A stretch of 64,000 nt of DNA, from the NCBI RefSeq assembly GCF_000282095.2, contig NZ_AKKC02000004.1:1302001-1366000 (forward strand), given 5' to 3'. The notes below the pieces were generated by a model. It was not told where the DNA came from and searched no databases. It worked only from the letters and a program-made list of their open reading frames with translations. Origin of the DNA: Rhizobium sp. CF080 (GTDB taxonomy: Bacteria > Pseudomonadota > Alphaproteobacteria > Rhizobiales > Rhizobiaceae). Within the stretch, counting starts at the first letter, position 1, and each line of letters starts with the position of its first letter. The translations under genes were made by a program, and so were the position numbers. Shown in pieces: positions 43,260 to 56,676 of the stretch.

Positions 43260-44599
43260 AGTGTCAGCAATTCCTGCATTACCGTCCTGAACCGCCGGCC
43301 GATCGCATCCCGCCGGACATGCCGCCCGCCCTCGACCTGCTTGCGGCCAAGCGCCCAGACGCAATCCACGGCAATGCCGCCCGCAAATATCCAATGATCG
43401 AGAATCTGATTGGCGGCAAGGTAGGGAACGTGCTCGACGTCGAGCGAGACGATATCGGCGTAATTGCCTTGAGCCAGGCCAACGCCGGCGTTGAGCGCCA
43501 TTCCGCCGCCGGAAAGCGCCGTCTCGAACAACCGCCTTCCTGTCGAACCTTCCGGCTGCGCAAGGACGTTGCGCTTCTTCAAGCCGAGGCGCTGGGAGTA
43601 TTCGAGCTGGCGTAATTCCTGCGCGACTGAGATCAGTATGTTCGAATCAGAGCCGATGCCGAAGCGGCCATTCTGCCCGAGGAAAAGCTCGCCGGGGAAG
43701 ATGCCGTCGCCGAGATTCGCCTCGGTGATCGGGCAGAGCCCAGTGATGGCACCACTTTCCGCCATGCGACGAGTTTCCTCCTCGGTCATGTGCGTCGCGT
43801 GGATGAGACACCAGCGCTCGGTGACCGGCGCGTTTGCGAGCAGCCATTCGACGGGCCGGGCACCGGACCAGGCAAGGCAGTCCTCGACCTCCTTCACCTG
43901 CTCGGCGATATGGATATGCACAGGCCCGTCACCCGCCATCCGCATCACCTCATCGAGCTCCTCCGGGGTTACGGCGCGGAGGCTATGAGGAGCAACGCCA
44001 AGTTCGGCGCCGGGCATGCGGGCGATCAGGCGACGGCAGCCTTCCATTGTCTTTGCGAAATCGTCCACCGAATGAATGAACCGGCGCTGTCCCTCGATCG
44101 GCGCCGCACCACCAAAGCCGGAATGCGCATAAAAGACCGGCAGGAGCGTCAGGCCAATTCCGGCTTCCACACTTGCGGCGCCGATGCGTTCGGCCATTTC
44201 GGCGATATTGGCATAGTGCCCACCGTCTCTGTCGTGGTGGAGATAGTGGAATTCGCCGACCCGCGAAAAGCCAGCCTCCAGCATTTCCATGTAAAGGTGT
44301 GAGGCAACGGCCTCGACCTGTTCCGGCGTGATCGACAGCGCGAACTTGTACATCAGCGTCCGCCAGCTCCAGAAACTGTCGTCGCCGGGACCGCGAACCT
44401 CTGTGAGGCCTGCCATGGCGCGCTGGAAAGCATGACTGTGCAGGTTCGGCATCGCAGGAACGAGCACCTTGTGACGCTCGCCATCTGCCGCCTCGGCGTC
44501 GATCTCCACTCTAGCGAGCCGGCCTGCCTCGATCGTCAGCCTTACATTCTGCTGCCAGCCTTCTGGCAGGAGAGCCAATTCCGCATGCAGCGTGGCCAT
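43256..44599 (-). CDS. hutF: Formimidoylglutamate deiminase
   Basis: A 447-residue amidohydrolase-fold enzyme from ATG 44599 (AAGGGAAGGG upstream; the longer frame adds 23 poorly supported residues). Zinc and active-site motifs: the [15 protein letters not shown] metal-binding start, [10 protein letters not shown], then [15 protein letters not shown] and HATHMTEEE in the middle and a [15 protein letters not shown] aspartate region. It converts N-formimidoyl-L-glutamate to N-formyl-L-glutamate and ammonia in the five-step histidine route, feeding HutG. It is divergent from hutI, overlapping hutC downstream. Confidence 0.93.
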   Translation of the reverse strand: MATLHAELALLPEGWQQNVRLTIEAGRLARVEIDAEAADGERHKVLVPAMPNLHSHAFQRAMAGLTEVRGPGDDSFWSWRTLMYKFALSITPEQVEAVASHLYMEMLEAGFSRVGEFHYLHHDRDGGHYANIAEMAERIGAASVEAGIGLTLLPVFYAHSGFGGAAPIEGQRRFIHSVDDFAKTMEGCRRLIARMPGAELGVAPHSLRAVTPEELDEVMRMAGDGPVHIHIAEQVKEVEDCLAWSGARPVEWLLANAPVTERWCLIHATHMTEEETRRMAESGAITGLCPITEANLGDGIFPGELFLGQNGRFGIGSDSNILISVAQELRQLEYSQRLGLKKRNVLAQPEGSTGRRLFETALSGGGMALNAGVGLAQGNYADIVSLDVEHVPYLAANQILDHWIFAGGIAVDCVWALGRKQVEGGRHVRRDAIGRRFRTVMQELLTL

Positions 44600-44656
44600 G
44601 GACGCCCTTCCCTTTTCTTCGCGGAGACCAAAATCCCTCTTGTCACTCGGATTATT

Positions 44657-44668
44657 ATGTATATACAT
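44657..44668. promoter_or_regulatory. HutC operator palindrome between hutF and hutI
   Basis: ATGTATATACAT is a perfect 12-bp palindrome, 57 bp before the hutF start and 30 bp before the hutI start. The TGTATATACA core is the form known for HutC sites. It can control both directions, with urocanate as inducer. Confidence 0.75.
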
Positions 44669-44697
44669 GTTCGCCCATAAGGAAAGGCGAAAAGCTT

Positions 44698-45951
44698 ATG
44701 GATGGGAAAGAATCTTCAAAAGCTGCAGCAGGCTCCGCATCGCTTTGGCACAATGCACGGATCGCCACTTTTGCTCCCTCGGCATCCGGCCTCGGCATTA
44801 TCGAAGCCGGTGCGATCGCCGTGCGCGACGGGCGGATAACCTTCGTCGGCGCACTGGCCGACCTACCTGCCGAACTCAAAAATCCCGAAACCGAAACCGA
44901 TTGCGGCGGGCGGTGGATCACCCCGGCACTGATCGACTGCCACACCCATCTCGTATTCGGCGGCGACCGCGCGATGGAATTCGAAATGCGTCTTGCGGGA
45001 TCGACCTACGAGGAGATCGCCCGCGCCGGCGGCGGCATCATCTCATCCGTGAAGGCAACCAATACTCTCTCGGAAGATGAACTTTTGGGACAGGCGCTTC
45101 GCAGGCTGGACACGCTGCTGGCCGAAGGCATCTGCACGGTCGAGATCAAATCCGGTTATGCGCTGAATATCGAGGGCGAACTGAAGATGCTGCGGGTCGC
45201 CCGCAGACTCAGTGAAGTCCGGCCAGTGCGGATCGTCACGAGCTGGCTTGCCGCACACGCGACACCGCCGGACTACAAGGGCCGCAACGGCGATTACATC
45301 ACCGACGTGGTCTTGCCAGGCCTTGAGACTGCGCATTCGCAAGGACTTGTCGATGCGGTCGACGGTTTCTGCGAAGGCATCGCCTTCTCGCCAACCGAAA
45401 TCACCCGGGTTTTCGACAAGGCGAAAGCGCTTGGGTTGCCCGTCAAGCTGCACGCGGAACAGCTCTCCGATCTCGGTGGCGCGCGCCTCGCCGCCTCCTA
45501 TGGTGCGCTGTCGGCCGACCATCTCGAATATCTTTCTGCCGCAGACGCCAGGGCCATGGCTGATGCCGGTACGGTCGCCGTGCTGCTGCCGGGCGCCTTC
45601 TATACGCTTCGCGAAAAGCAGGCCCCGCCTGTCCAGGCGCTACGCGATGCCGGCACGCGTATCGCACTTGCAACCGACAGCAATCCCGGCACGTCGCCGC
45701 TGACCTCGCTGCTCATGACCATGAACATGGGCGCGACGCTGTTCGGCCTGACGGTCGAAGAGTGCCTTGCCGGCGTCACACGCGAGGCCGCGCGCGCACT
45801 CGGCCTTCAGGCAGAAACCGGCACGCTTGAGGTCGGCAAATCCGCGGATTTTGCGATCTGGGATATCGAGCGGCCGGCGGAGCTTGTCTATCGCATCGGC
45901 TTCAATCCGCTGACGGCACGGATCTTCAAGGGCGAGAGGGTTTCCGCATGA
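44698..45951 (+). CDS. hutI: Imidazolonepropionase
   Basis: A 417-residue amidohydrolase. Zinc-binding [19 protein letters not shown], the [10 protein letters not shown] active-site stretch, [21 protein letters not shown] (metal and proton-transfer His) and the [10 protein letters not shown] loop carry the expected residues. It hydrolyses imidazolone-5-propionate to N-formimidoyl-L-glutamate in histidine breakdown. The stop overlaps the hutH ATG (ATGA). The HutC palindrome lies 30 bp upstream. Confidence 0.95.
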   Translation: MDGKESSKAAAGSASLWHNARIATFAPSASGLGIIEAGAIAVRDGRITFVGALADLPAELKNPETETDCGGRWITPALIDCHTHLVFGGDRAMEFEMRLAGSTYEEIARAGGGIISSVKATNTLSEDELLGQALRRLDTLLAEGICTVEIKSGYALNIEGELKMLRVARRLSEVRPVRIVTSWLAAHATPPDYKGRNGDYITDVVLPGLETAHSQGLVDAVDGFCEGIAFSPTEITRVFDKAKALGLPVKLHAEQLSDLGGARLAASYGALSADHLEYLSAADARAMADAGTVAVLLPGAFYTLREKQAPPVQALRDAGTRIALATDSNPGTSPLTSLLMTMNMGATLFGLTVEECLAGVTREAARALGLQAETGTLEVGKSADFAIWDIERPAELVYRIGFNPLTARIFKGERVSA

Positions 45952-47483
45952 GCATTGTACTGACACCCGGCTCGGTGAGCCTTCGCGAACTCCAGGACAT
46001 CTACTGGAACGGAACGCCGGCGCGGATCGATCCTTCGTTCGACGCGGGGATCGAAAAGGCTGCGGCGCGGATCGCCCAGATCGCCGCCGGCAACGAGCCG
46101 GTCTACGGCATCAACACGGGCTTTGGAAAACTAGCGTCGATCAAGATCGACAGTGCCGATGTCGCCACGCTCCAGCGCAACCTGATCCTGTCGCATTGCT
46201 GCGGCGTCGGCGCTCCGCTTGCCGAGAATATCGTTCGCCTGATCATGGCGCTGAAACTCGTGTCGCTCGGTCGTGGCGCCTCCGGCGTCCGGCTCGAACT
46301 GGTACGCCTGATCGAGGCGATGCTGGAAAAGGGCGTGATCCCGCTCATCCCGGAAAAAGGTTCGGTCGGCGCGTCTGGCGATCTGGCACCCCTTGCCCAT
46401 ATGGCGGCCGTGATGATGGGCGAAGGCAAGGCCTTTTATCAAGGCAGCCTGCTGCCCGCCGCCGAGGCGCTTGCGAAGGCCGGATTGAAACCCGTCGTGC
46501 TTGCCGCCAAGGAAGGCCTTGCCCTGATCAACGGCACCCAGACTTCCACGGCCTTGGCACTGGCCGGCCTGTTCCGCGCCCATCGGGCTGCCCAGACAGC
46601 GCTGGTGACCGGCGCAATGTCGACGGATGCCGCCATGGGCTCTTCCGCGCCGTTCCATTCGGATATCCACACACTTCGCGGCCACAAGGGCCAGATCGAT
46701 GCCGCCGCGGCTCTGCGTGCCCTGCTGTCGGGTTCGGTCATACGCGAAAGCCATCTGCAAGGCGACGAACGGGTGCAGGACCCCTATTGCATCCGCTGCC
46801 AGCCGCAGGTGGACGGCGCCTGCCTCGATCTGCTGCGCTCGGTCGCCCGCACGCTCGAGATCGAAGCCAATGCAGTGACCGACAATCCGCTGGTGCTGTC
46901 AGATGATAGCGTTGTTTCGGGCGGCAATTTCCACGCCGAGCCGGTGGCGTTTGCCGCCGACCAGATCGCGCTTGCCGTCTGCGAAATCGGCGCGATCGCC
47001 CAGCGCCGCATTGCGCTGCTCGTGGATCCGACCCTCTCCTACGGCCTGCCGGCATTTCTTGCGAAGAAACCGGGGCTCAATTCCGGCTTGATGATCGCGG
47101 AAGTCACATCCGCCGCCCTGATGTCGGAAAACAAGCAGATGTCGCATCCGGCCTCCGTCGATTCGACACCGACCTCCGCCAACCAGGAAGACCACGTTTC
47201 GATGGCCTGCCACGGGGCACGCCGGCTTCTGCAGATGACCGACAATCTTGCGACCATCATCGGCATCGAGGCGCTGACGGCGGCTCAAGGCGTGGAACTG
47301 CGCAAGCCGCTGACGACCAGCCCCGAACTCCAGAAGGTGATCGCCACCATCCGCTCCGCCGTTCCGAGCCTGGAAGAGGACCGCTACATGGCGAATGATC
47401 TGAAAGCCGCCACCGATCTCGTCGCCACGGGCGCGCTCGTCGCATCCGTTTCACCGGATATCCTGACGGATCTGGAGGCGTAG
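45948..47483 (+). CDS. hutH: Histidine ammonia-lyase
   Basis: A 511-residue lyase. The autocatalytic MIO prosthetic group forms from A142-S143-G144 in [12 protein letters not shown]; catalytic Tyr is Y53 in [10 protein letters not shown]; the [15 protein letters not shown] segment ([16 protein letters not shown]) and AVTDNPLV carry further active-site residues. It deaminates L-histidine to urocanate, the committing step. Co-translated with hutI by a 4-bp overlap; hutG begins directly after its stop. Confidence 0.97.
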   Translation: MSIVLTPGSVSLRELQDIYWNGTPARIDPSFDAGIEKAAARIAQIAAGNEPVYGINTGFGKLASIKIDSADVATLQRNLILSHCCGVGAPLAENIVRLIMALKLVSLGRGASGVRLELVRLIEAMLEKGVIPLIPEKGSVGASGDLAPLAHMAAVMMGEGKAFYQGSLLPAAEALAKAGLKPVVLAAKEGLALINGTQTSTALALAGLFRAHRAAQTALVTGAMSTDAAMGSSAPFHSDIHTLRGHKGQIDAAAALRALLSGSVIRESHLQGDERVQDPYCIRCQPQVDGACLDLLRSVARTLEIEANAVTDNPLVLSDDSVVSGGNFHAEPVAFAADQIALAVCEIGAIAQRRIALLVDPTLSYGLPAFLAKKPGLNSGLMIAEVTSAALMSENKQMSHPASVDSTPTSANQEDHVSMACHGARRLLQMTDNLATIIGIEALTAAQGVELRKPLTTSPELQKVIATIRSAVPSLEEDRYMANDLKAATDLVATGALVASVSPDILTDLEA

Positions 47484-48302
47484 ATGACTGTTGTTGAGAC
47501 CAGACAGGGCGCCTCCCCCGTCATTCTCGGCTTTCCGCATACGGGAACCGATGTGCCCTCGGCGATCTGGGAGCGGCTGAACGACAACGGCCGCCTGCTG
47601 GCCGATACGGACTGGCACATCCACCGGCTTTATGACGGGCTTCTGGCGGATGCAACGACCGTGCGCGCCACCTTCCACCGCTACGTGATCGACGCCAACC
47701 GCGATCCGCAGGGTGCAAGCCTCTATCCCGGCCAGAACACCACGGGCCTGATCCCGGAGACGGATTTCGACGGCAAGAGCATATGGAAACAGGATGCCGC
47801 GCCAACCGAGGCCGACACCACAGAGCGGCTGCGCGATTTCCATGCGCCCTATCATGCCGCGCTCGCAGCCGAGATCGAACGGGTCAAATCCATTCACGGC
47901 ATTGCCGTGCTCTACGATTGCCACTCGATCCGCTCGCATATCCCGTACCTGTTCGAGGGCATCCTGCCTGATTTCAACATCGGCACGGACACGGGCAGGA
48001 CCTGCGCGCCGGCAATCGAAGAGGCGGTGCTCGCCGTGACGGCGGCGGCGTCGGGCTACACCAGCATCCTCAACGGCCGCTTCAAGGGCGGCTGGACGAC
48101 ACGGTTTTACGGCAGGCCGGAAACCGGCGCCCATGCCATCCAGATGGAACTTGCCCAGTCCACCCATCTCGCGGCGCAGGCCCTGCCCTTTGCCTATCAT
48201 CCGACCAAGGCAGAGCGGCTGCGCGTCCATCTGAAAGATATCCTGACGCGGATCGAGCGGGTCGCCCTCGACCTCGCCTCACAGAAAAACAACAACCGAT
48301 AA
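47484..48302 (+). CDS. hutG: N-formylglutamate deformylase
   Basis: A 272-residue amidohydrolase of the N-formylglutamate amidohydrolase family. Features: [10 protein letters not shown] at the N-terminus, [12 protein letters not shown], then [18 protein letters not shown] (metal-binding region) and [19 protein letters not shown]. It releases formate and L-glutamate from the HutF product. Its ATG follows the hutH stop with no gap (TAGATG). The pairing of hutG with hutF is consistent: this is the five-step pathway. Confidence 0.93.
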   Translation: MTVVETRQGASPVILGFPHTGTDVPSAIWERLNDNGRLLADTDWHIHRLYDGLLADATTVRATFHRYVIDANRDPQGASLYPGQNTTGLIPETDFDGKSIWKQDAAPTEADTTERLRDFHAPYHAALAAEIERVKSIHGIAVLYDCHSIRSHIPYLFEGILPDFNIGTDTGRTCAPAIEEAVLAVTAAASGYTSILNGRFKGGWTTRFYGRPETGAHAIQMELAQSTHLAAQALPFAYHPTKAERLRVHLKDILTRIERVALDLASQKNNNR

Positions 48303-48315
48303 AGGGAACGTTCCG

Positions 48316-49989
48316 ATGACCAATCCCCGACCCAATATCCGCGAAATCCGCGCCCCGCGCGGCAACCAGCTCAACGCCAAAAGCTGGATGACGGAAGCGC
48401 CGCTGCGCATGCTGATGAACAATCTCGACCCGGACGTGGCGGAAAATCCCAACGAACTCGTCGTTTATGGCGGCATCGGACGCGCTGCCCGCACCTGGGA
48501 CGATTTCGACCGGATCGTCGCGACGCTGAAGACGCTCACGGAGGAGGAAACGTTGCTGGTGCAATCCGGCAAGCCGGTCGGCGTGTTCCGCACCCACAAG
48601 GACGCGCCGCGCGTGCTGATCGCCAACTCGAACCTCGTGCCCCATTGGGCGACCTGGGACCATTTCAACGAGCTGGATAAGAAAGGGCTGGCCATGTACG
48701 GCCAGATGACCGCCGGTTCGTGGATCTATATCGGCACCCAGGGCATCGTGCAGGGCACCTACGAGACGTTCGTGGAGGCCGGACGCCAGCATTATGACGG
48801 CAACCTCAAGGGCAGATGGATCCTGACCGGCGGCCTCGGCGGCATGGGCGGCGCACAGCCGCTTGCCGCCGTCATGGCCGGTGCCTGCTGCCTGGCCGTC
48901 GAATGCAATCCGGACAGCATCGATTTTCGCCTGCGCACCCGCTATGTCGACGCCAAGGCGGAAACGCTCGACGAAGCCATGGAGATGATCACCCGCTGGA
49001 CCGCCGCCGGCGAGGCAAAATCCGTCGGCCTGCTCGGCAATGCCGCGGAGATTCTGCCCGAAATGGTCCGTCGCGGGATCCGTCCGGACATGGTCACGGA
49101 CCAGACCTCCGCCCACGATCCGATCAACGGCTATCTGCCGAAGGGCTGGACGATCGCCGAATGGAAGGCGAAACGCGAAAGCGATCCAAAGGCGGTGGAA
49201 AAAGCCGCCCGCGCCTCGATGCGCGAACATGTGGAGGCAATGATCGCCTTCTGGAACGCCGGCATCCCGACACTCGACTACGGCAACAATATCCGCCAGG
49301 TCGCCAAGGACGAAGGGCTGGAAAACGCCTTCGCCTTCCCGGGCTTCGTGCCGGCCTATATCCGCCCGCTGTTCTGCCGCGGCATCGGCCCGTTCCGCTG
49401 GGCCGCCCTTTCCGGTGATCCGGAAGATATCTACCGTACCGACGCCAAGGTGAAGGAGCTGCTGCCGGACAACACGCATCTCCACAACTGGCTCGACATG
49501 GCGCGTGAACGGATTTCCTTCCAGGGCCTGCCGGCGCGCATCTGCTGGGTGGGCCTCGGCGTCCGCCACAAGCTCGGCCTCGCCTTCAACGAGATGGTTC
49601 GCAATGGCGAGCTGAAAGCGCCGATCGTGATCGGCCGCGACCACCTCGATTCCGGTTCGGTCGCCTCTCCCAATCGAGAAACCGAAGCGATGAAGGACGG
49701 TTCGGATGCGGTGTCCGACTGGCCGCTCCTGAACGCGCTCCTGAATACCGCATCTGGTGCCACCTGGGTATCGCTACATCACGGCGGCGGCGTGGGCATG
49801 GGTTATTCGCAGCATTCCGGCATGGTCATCTGCTGCGACGGCACGGTGGATGCCGACCGCCGGATCGAACGCGTGCTCTGGAACGACCCCGCCACCGGCG
49901 TCATGCGCCACGCGGATGCCGGCTACGAGATCGCTATCGATTGTGCCACGGAAAACGGTCTTCGCTTGCCGGGTATTCTCGGAAACTGA
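48316..49989 (+). CDS. hutU: Urocanate hydratase
   Basis: A 557-residue enzyme matching the family length. NAD+-binding and active-site stretches are seen: [15 protein letters not shown] (glycine-rich loop), [33 protein letters not shown] and [17 protein letters not shown]; the usual catalytic Cys region (FCRGIGP) is present. It hydrates urocanate to imidazolone-5-propionate using tightly bound NAD+. It lies 13 bp after hutG in the hutIHGU run, with AAAGGGAA before its ATG. Confidence 0.96.
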   Translation: MTNPRPNIREIRAPRGNQLNAKSWMTEAPLRMLMNNLDPDVAENPNELVVYGGIGRAARTWDDFDRIVATLKTLTEEETLLVQSGKPVGVFRTHKDAPRVLIANSNLVPHWATWDHFNELDKKGLAMYGQMTAGSWIYIGTQGIVQGTYETFVEAGRQHYDGNLKGRWILTGGLGGMGGAQPLAAVMAGACCLAVECNPDSIDFRLRTRYVDAKAETLDEAMEMITRWTAAGEAKSVGLLGNAAEILPEMVRRGIRPDMVTDQTSAHDPINGYLPKGWTIAEWKAKRESDPKAVEKAARASMREHVEAMIAFWNAGIPTLDYGNNIRQVAKDEGLENAFAFPGFVPAYIRPLFCRGIGPFRWAALSGDPEDIYRTDAKVKELLPDNTHLHNWLDMARERISFQGLPARICWVGLGVRHKLGLAFNEMVRNGELKAPIVIGRDHLDSGSVASPNRETEAMKDGSDAVSDWPLLNALLNTASGATWVSLHHGGGVGMGYSQHSGMVICCDGTVDADRRIERVLWNDPATGVMRHADAGYEIAIDCATENGLRLPGILGN

Positions 49990-49993
49990 AGCT

Positions 49994-50578
49994 ATGAAAA
50001 TCCTGCGCGCATCCGACTACAAGCGAATGCCGTGGAAGAACGGAGGCGGCGAGACAGTGGAGATCGCCGTGTTTCCCCCGGGCGCGTCGATCGAGGATTT
50101 CGACTGGCGCATCAGCATGGCGACCGTCGCCTCGGACGGACCGTTCTCGATCTTTCCCGGGATCGACCGAACCCTGTCGATCCTCGCCGGTGCCGGGATG
50201 GAGCTCACGATCGATGGCGACACTTCCCTTGTTCTTGATCTCAATTCCGAACCCTGTCCATTTCCCGCCGACAAGCCGGTCTTGGCAAAGCTTGTGAATG
50301 GTGTCGTAACCGACCTCAACGTCATGACGCGACGCGGTCGGTTTTCCCACCGCGTCAGCCGGCAGCCGGCTCCCCTCTCGCTATCGCCGTCCGCCTCCTT
50401 GAGGTTCGTTCTTGCGACCGGAAACCACACGATCGCCTTCGGTTCGGAGAAAGCTGAACTCGGGCCACTTGACTGCCTGGCCTTAGAGGCCGAAGCGACC
50501 AGCGACCTCGTTATCTCAGGGGGCACAGGTGTTTTCCTGATAGAGTTGGATCCCGACGGTGGGGCCGATTTGCGCTAA
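49994..50578 (+). CDS. hutD: HutD-family protein
   Basis: A 194-residue cupin-fold protein starting 4 bp after the hutU stop. Conserved HutD features are visible: MPWKNGGGETVEIAVFP, then DFDWRISMATVASDGPFS and FPGIDRTLSIL near the start, and PLDCLALEAEATSDLVI towards the end. HutD proteins are proposed to set an upper limit on hut expression or bind formylglutamate or urocanate; the mechanism is not firmly established. Lying at the end of hutIHGU it is probably co-transcribed with it. Confidence 0.88.
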   Translation: MKILRASDYKRMPWKNGGGETVEIAVFPPGASIEDFDWRISMATVASDGPFSIFPGIDRTLSILAGAGMELTIDGDTSLVLDLNSEPCPFPADKPVLAKLVNGVVTDLNVMTRRGRFSHRVSRQPAPLSLSPSASLRFVLATGNHTIAFGSEKAELGPLDCLALEAEATSDLVISGGTGVFLIELDPDGGADLR

Positions 50579-50616
50579 CGCTCTCAGCTAGGGTTCAACA
50601 AGCGCGATCCCACCGT

Positions 50617-53740
<3,124 letters not shown>

Positions 53741-53744
<4 letters not shown>

Positions 53745-54154
53745 CGGTATTTCGAAGGTTGTCGCGTCCAAAATCGTTCCAATCCGTGTCTGACGTTCGC
53801 GACATCCTCATCGGTGCCAAGCAGCTCGAACCGGTAGAGGTACGGCACACGGCACTTGACGGAGATGATGTCGCCGGCGATCCCGAAGGTCGCTCCGAAA
53901 TTGCTGTTGCCCGCAGCGATCACGCCGCGGATGTTTTCTCGGTTTGCCGCCTCATTGAGAAAGCGGATCACCTGTTTAGGCACAGCTCCCTTGCCGCCTT
54001 CGCCACAATAGGTCGGGACAATCAGCACATAGGGAGAGACCGCACTAAACGCCTCGCCGGTGCTGATGGGAATGCGCCGGGCGGGAAAGCCGAGCCGGGT
54101 CACGAAGCGATGCGTGTTCTCAGACCGGCTGGAGAAGTAGACGATCTCACCCAT
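53741..54154 (-). CDS. nrdI: NrdI flavodoxin-like protein
   Basis: A 137-residue flavoprotein. FMN-binding flavodoxin-type loops: [14 protein letters not shown] (phosphate loop) and later [15 protein letters not shown]. NrdI generates the superoxide or peroxide used to assemble the Mn cofactor of NrdF. Encoded between nrdH and nrdE, with 12 bp to nrdH and an ATGA overlap with nrdE. Confidence 0.95.
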
Positions 54155-54166
54155 CGCTTGACGTCT

Positions 54167-54391
54167 TCAAGCCGCGAGCGAGTCGATCATGTCCGGACGA
54201 AATCCCGCCCAATGAAGCTCACCCACCACGACCACGGGAACCTGGCGATAGCCGAGGCCCTGCACGAACTGGTAGGCAGAGGGATCAGTGGACACATCCA
54301 CGACCTGATAATCGATGCCCTGACGGTCGAGCGCCCGGGTGGTTGCCGTGCACTGGACGCAGGCAGGCTTGCTGTAAACGATAATGCTCAT
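54167..54391 (-). CDS. nrdH: NrdH glutaredoxin-like redoxin
   Basis: A 74-residue thioredoxin-fold protein with the C-V-Q-C active site near residues 11-14, the cis-Pro in RQVPVVVV and the C-terminal HWAGFRPDMIDSL typical of NrdH. It passes electrons from thioredoxin reductase to NrdE. GAGGA 6 nt before the ATG. First gene of the operon, about 265 bp below the riboswitch aptamer. Confidence 0.95.
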   Translation of the reverse strand: MSIIVYSKPACVQCTATTRALDRQGIDYQVVDVSTDPSAYQFVQGLGYRQVPVVVVGELHWAGFRPDMIDSLAA

Positions 54392-54656
54392 TGTGTTCCT
54401 CGTGCAGGATTAAAAGCATGGAGTATCGGCCGGTGATCCACCGATGCCCGTGCGACAAATCTGAAATTGGATGGCGACCGCGCTCAGTCGCCGGACGTCA
54501 AGCGCCCGCTACTCGCGCAGATACTGAACTTAATAATGCGGCATAGACTTCACCCCGAAGTGGCTCATACGGGAGATCGGGGGAAGCGGCGCATGCGGCA
54601 TCATCCCGCACATCATCCGCGACCTCCGGACACCCCGCCCGTGGACGTTTTCGTTT
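54392..54656 (-). other. Expression platform region between riboswitch and nrdH
   Basis: About 265 bases. A G/C-rich imperfect hairpin reading GCGGGATGATGCCGCATGC on the minus strand (54583-54620 area) could act as the switching terminator or anti-terminator. No gene was seen. Confidence 0.4.
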
Positions 54657-54850
54657 TGAGGCAGGTCTCCTGGCTCACGGGTCGCAGCATCCAACTCGCC
54701 TTCCCGACGCCTTCCGGCGTCAGTGGCTGATTTGAGCGGATGCTCGCCGCTTACAGTTGCGGGGGCAGCTCCGGCATTGCGCACTCATCATGAGCGTCGC
54801 GCACCGAATTCCCATCTTAGCTTTCGACCCATGCGAATCGAAAGAACCTC
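54657..54850 (-). promoter_or_regulatory. Cobalamin (B12) riboswitch controlling nrdHIEF
   Basis: Read on the minus strand it has the ordered conserved boxes of the cobalamin aptamer: GGTG-type start with GGGAATTCGGTGCGC, the B12 box GCCCCCGCAACTGTAAGC (54745-54770 area), GCCACTG, GGGAAGGCG, and the closing GTGAGCCAGGAGACCTGCC (54660-54678). When B12 is plentiful such elements shut off B12-independent enzymes. Here the operon is the B12-independent class Ib reductase, so the cell probably also owns a B12-dependent class II enzyme elsewhere (inference). Confidence 0.92.
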
Positions 54851-54989
54851 GAACACTAGATATAGTAGTCGAGGTTAGATTCGCGTCAACGGATAGAGAT
54901 CAAAATACGCGAAAATTTCTCCGGCTTCGGAGGATCGGGCTGAAAGCAACGTGCGTCGATCCCGAGTCACGTCTCAATTCCGCATAAAA

Positions 54990-55008
54990 CATGAAGATAA
55001 TAGTCATG
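54990..55008. promoter_or_regulatory. Possible iron-responsive palindrome before the ECF sigma gene
   Basis: CATGA, a 9-nt AT-rich spacer, then TCATG: an inverted repeat 54 bp before the sigma factor start. Its position suits an iron regulator site (Fur or RirA/Irr type), but it matches no specific consensus strongly. Confidence 0.25.
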
Positions 55009-55061
55009 ATTTTTTGGCCAAGCCTCTTGCCGCCCCCCGGGGCGGCGGTATAGTCGGCAGC

Positions 55062-55562
55062 ATGGACGATATCCGTAGACGCGATTTTCTTGAGGTTTTC
55101 CTCTCCGTGAGAGAACGCCTTGCTGCCGCCATTCAACGGCGGGTGGAATGTGCGGCGACCACGGCCGACCTCACGCAAGATACGTTTCTGAGGCTCTGGG
55201 AGCGACCTGGTCTTCTGCGCGACGTATCCGATCTGGCGGGCTATTTCGTCACCACCGGACGTAATCTGGCGGCCGACCATGAACGTCGACGGCGCATCGC
55301 ACCTTTCGTCGCCGGCGTCGATCATCTGGAATACGTCGCGGACAACCGTCCCTCCGCCGAGGATGTGGTTCTCAGCCGCGATGAATTGAAGAAACTGCAG
55401 GAAATCGTCAATTCGCTGCCGCCGAAATGCCGGCAAGTCTTCCTACTCTCGCGGATAGAAGGGTTGAGCTATGTCGAGATCGGCGCGAAGCTCGGCATTT
55501 CTCCCAAAACGGTCTTCAGCCATATGGTGACTGCGCTGGAACGGCTGAAAGCCGGAATGTAA
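55062..55562 (+). CDS. ECF sigma factor, FecI type
   Basis: A 166-residue sigma factor. Region 2 shows TADLTQDTFLRLWERPGLLRD and YFVTTGRNLAADHERRRR; region 4 shows LPPKCRQVFLLSRIEGLSYVEIGAKLGISPKTV. It directs RNA polymerase to iron-uptake genes on a signal passed by FecR and the TonB receptor encoded next. ATG 55062 is preferred because the frame upstream (to 54951) is not coding-like, although the ribosome binding site is weak. Confidence 0.88.
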   Translation: MDDIRRRDFLEVFLSVRERLAAAIQRRVECAATTADLTQDTFLRLWERPGLLRDVSDLAGYFVTTGRNLAADHERRRRIAPFVAGVDHLEYVADNRPSAEDVVLSRDELKKLQEIVNSLPPKCRQVFLLSRIEGLSYVEIGAKLGISPKTVFSHMVTALERLKAGM

Positions 55563-55641
55563 GCAGTTTCATTCGTCATGCCGAACCAGATTTCTCCCCG
55601 TCCTGTTCGTTCTGTTTATGGGTTTTGAGGAATCGCGTCGC

Positions 55642-56577
55642 ATGGAAGAAGTGCCCGAGGGCCGCAGACAAACAGAGGATGAGATTTCCCGCAGGGCAGC
55701 GGAGTGGTTCGCGCTTCTGCTGGATGGTAACGAGACCGCGTCCGACCGCCAGGGTCTTCGGGAATGGCTGCTTGCCGACGAGAGGCATGCGAAGGCGTAT
55801 GCCGAACTGGAACGGTTGTGGTCCGGGGCCGGCATCGTCAATGATCTCGGCAAGACGCCGTCCGCTTCACGGCGGACCGTTCTGAAAACGGGCGGGGCCG
55901 CCATCGTGCTCGCCGGCGCTGTCTGGGGCGGCATGCGCCTCTTCAGTCCCTCAGCGGTTTACAGCACGGGAACGGGCGAGACCGCCTCGGTGACGCTGCC
56001 CGATGGTTCGGTCGCCACGTTGTCGACCCGGACCGCATTGGCACTCAATTTCGATGCGGAACGGCGCCGGGTCGTGCTTGAAAAGGGCGAGGCGTTTTTC
56101 CAGGTTGCACCGGACGCGTCACGCCCCTTTGTCGTCGAGGCCTCGGATCTCTTTTCAAGAGCGCTCGGCACTGCCTTTTCAGTCGGCTTCCAGGAAGACG
56201 GGATCGCGGTGACGGTCACCGAGCATGCGGTCAGCGTTTCCAGCGGCGACAAATTCCAGCGTGTCGAGCAGGGACAAAGCCTGATCTACCGAAACGGGCG
56301 GATGTCGATGCCTCTCAAGACGGATGTCGAGACGCAGCTTTCCTGGAGGAGCGGCAAGCTGGTTTTCCTCTCTACCCCATTTCGAGATGTCATATCGTCT
56401 CTCTCCCGCTGGCGCACCGGCAAGATCATCGTCATGGACGACAGGCTGGCGCAGAGCCCGGTGACGATCATCGTCGACGTAAAGCGGTCCGATACCATCC
56501 TCGACACGCTGGCGCTTGGACTGCCGATCAAGGTCCAGACCCTGTCACCGTGGCTGACCTTTATTTACCCGAGATAA
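55642..56577 (+). CDS. FecR-family anti-sigma/sigma regulator with twin-arginine motif
   Basis: A 311-residue inner-membrane regulator. Start ATG 55642 has GAGGA 11 nt upstream; ATG 55618 is an alternative. The N-terminal ~70 residues form the sigma-interacting domain with RRAAEWFALLLDG and WLLADERHAKAYAELERLW. A single helix (~84-99) follows the twin-arginine motif S-R77-R78-T-V-L-K, which suggests Tat-dependent insertion as known for some FecR proteins. The periplasmic FecR domain shows SVTLPDGSVATLSTRTAL, RRVVLEKGEAFFQVA and AVTVTEHAVSVSS, then a C-terminal domain. It relays the receptor's signal to the ECF sigma factor encoded 79 bp upstream. Confidence 0.9.
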   Translation: MEEVPEGRRQTEDEISRRAAEWFALLLDGNETASDRQGLREWLLADERHAKAYAELERLWSGAGIVNDLGKTPSASRRTVLKTGGAAIVLAGAVWGGMRLFSPSAVYSTGTGETASVTLPDGSVATLSTRTALALNFDAERRRVVLEKGEAFFQVAPDASRPFVVEASDLFSRALGTAFSVGFQEDGIAVTVTEHAVSVSSGDKFQRVEQGQSLIYRNGRMSMPLKTDVETQLSWRSGKLVFLSTPFRDVISSLSRWRTGKIIVMDDRLAQSPVTIIVDVKRSDTILDTLALGLPIKVQTLSPWLTFIYPR

Positions 56578-56676
56578 ATATTTCAAAAATCACTCAGGTT
56601 TTTGGGGAAAGCGTTCGTCCCCATGATCAGAGCGCATGTATCGCGCTGGTCTGTCGCGTTGCCAAGGGGGATTTTC

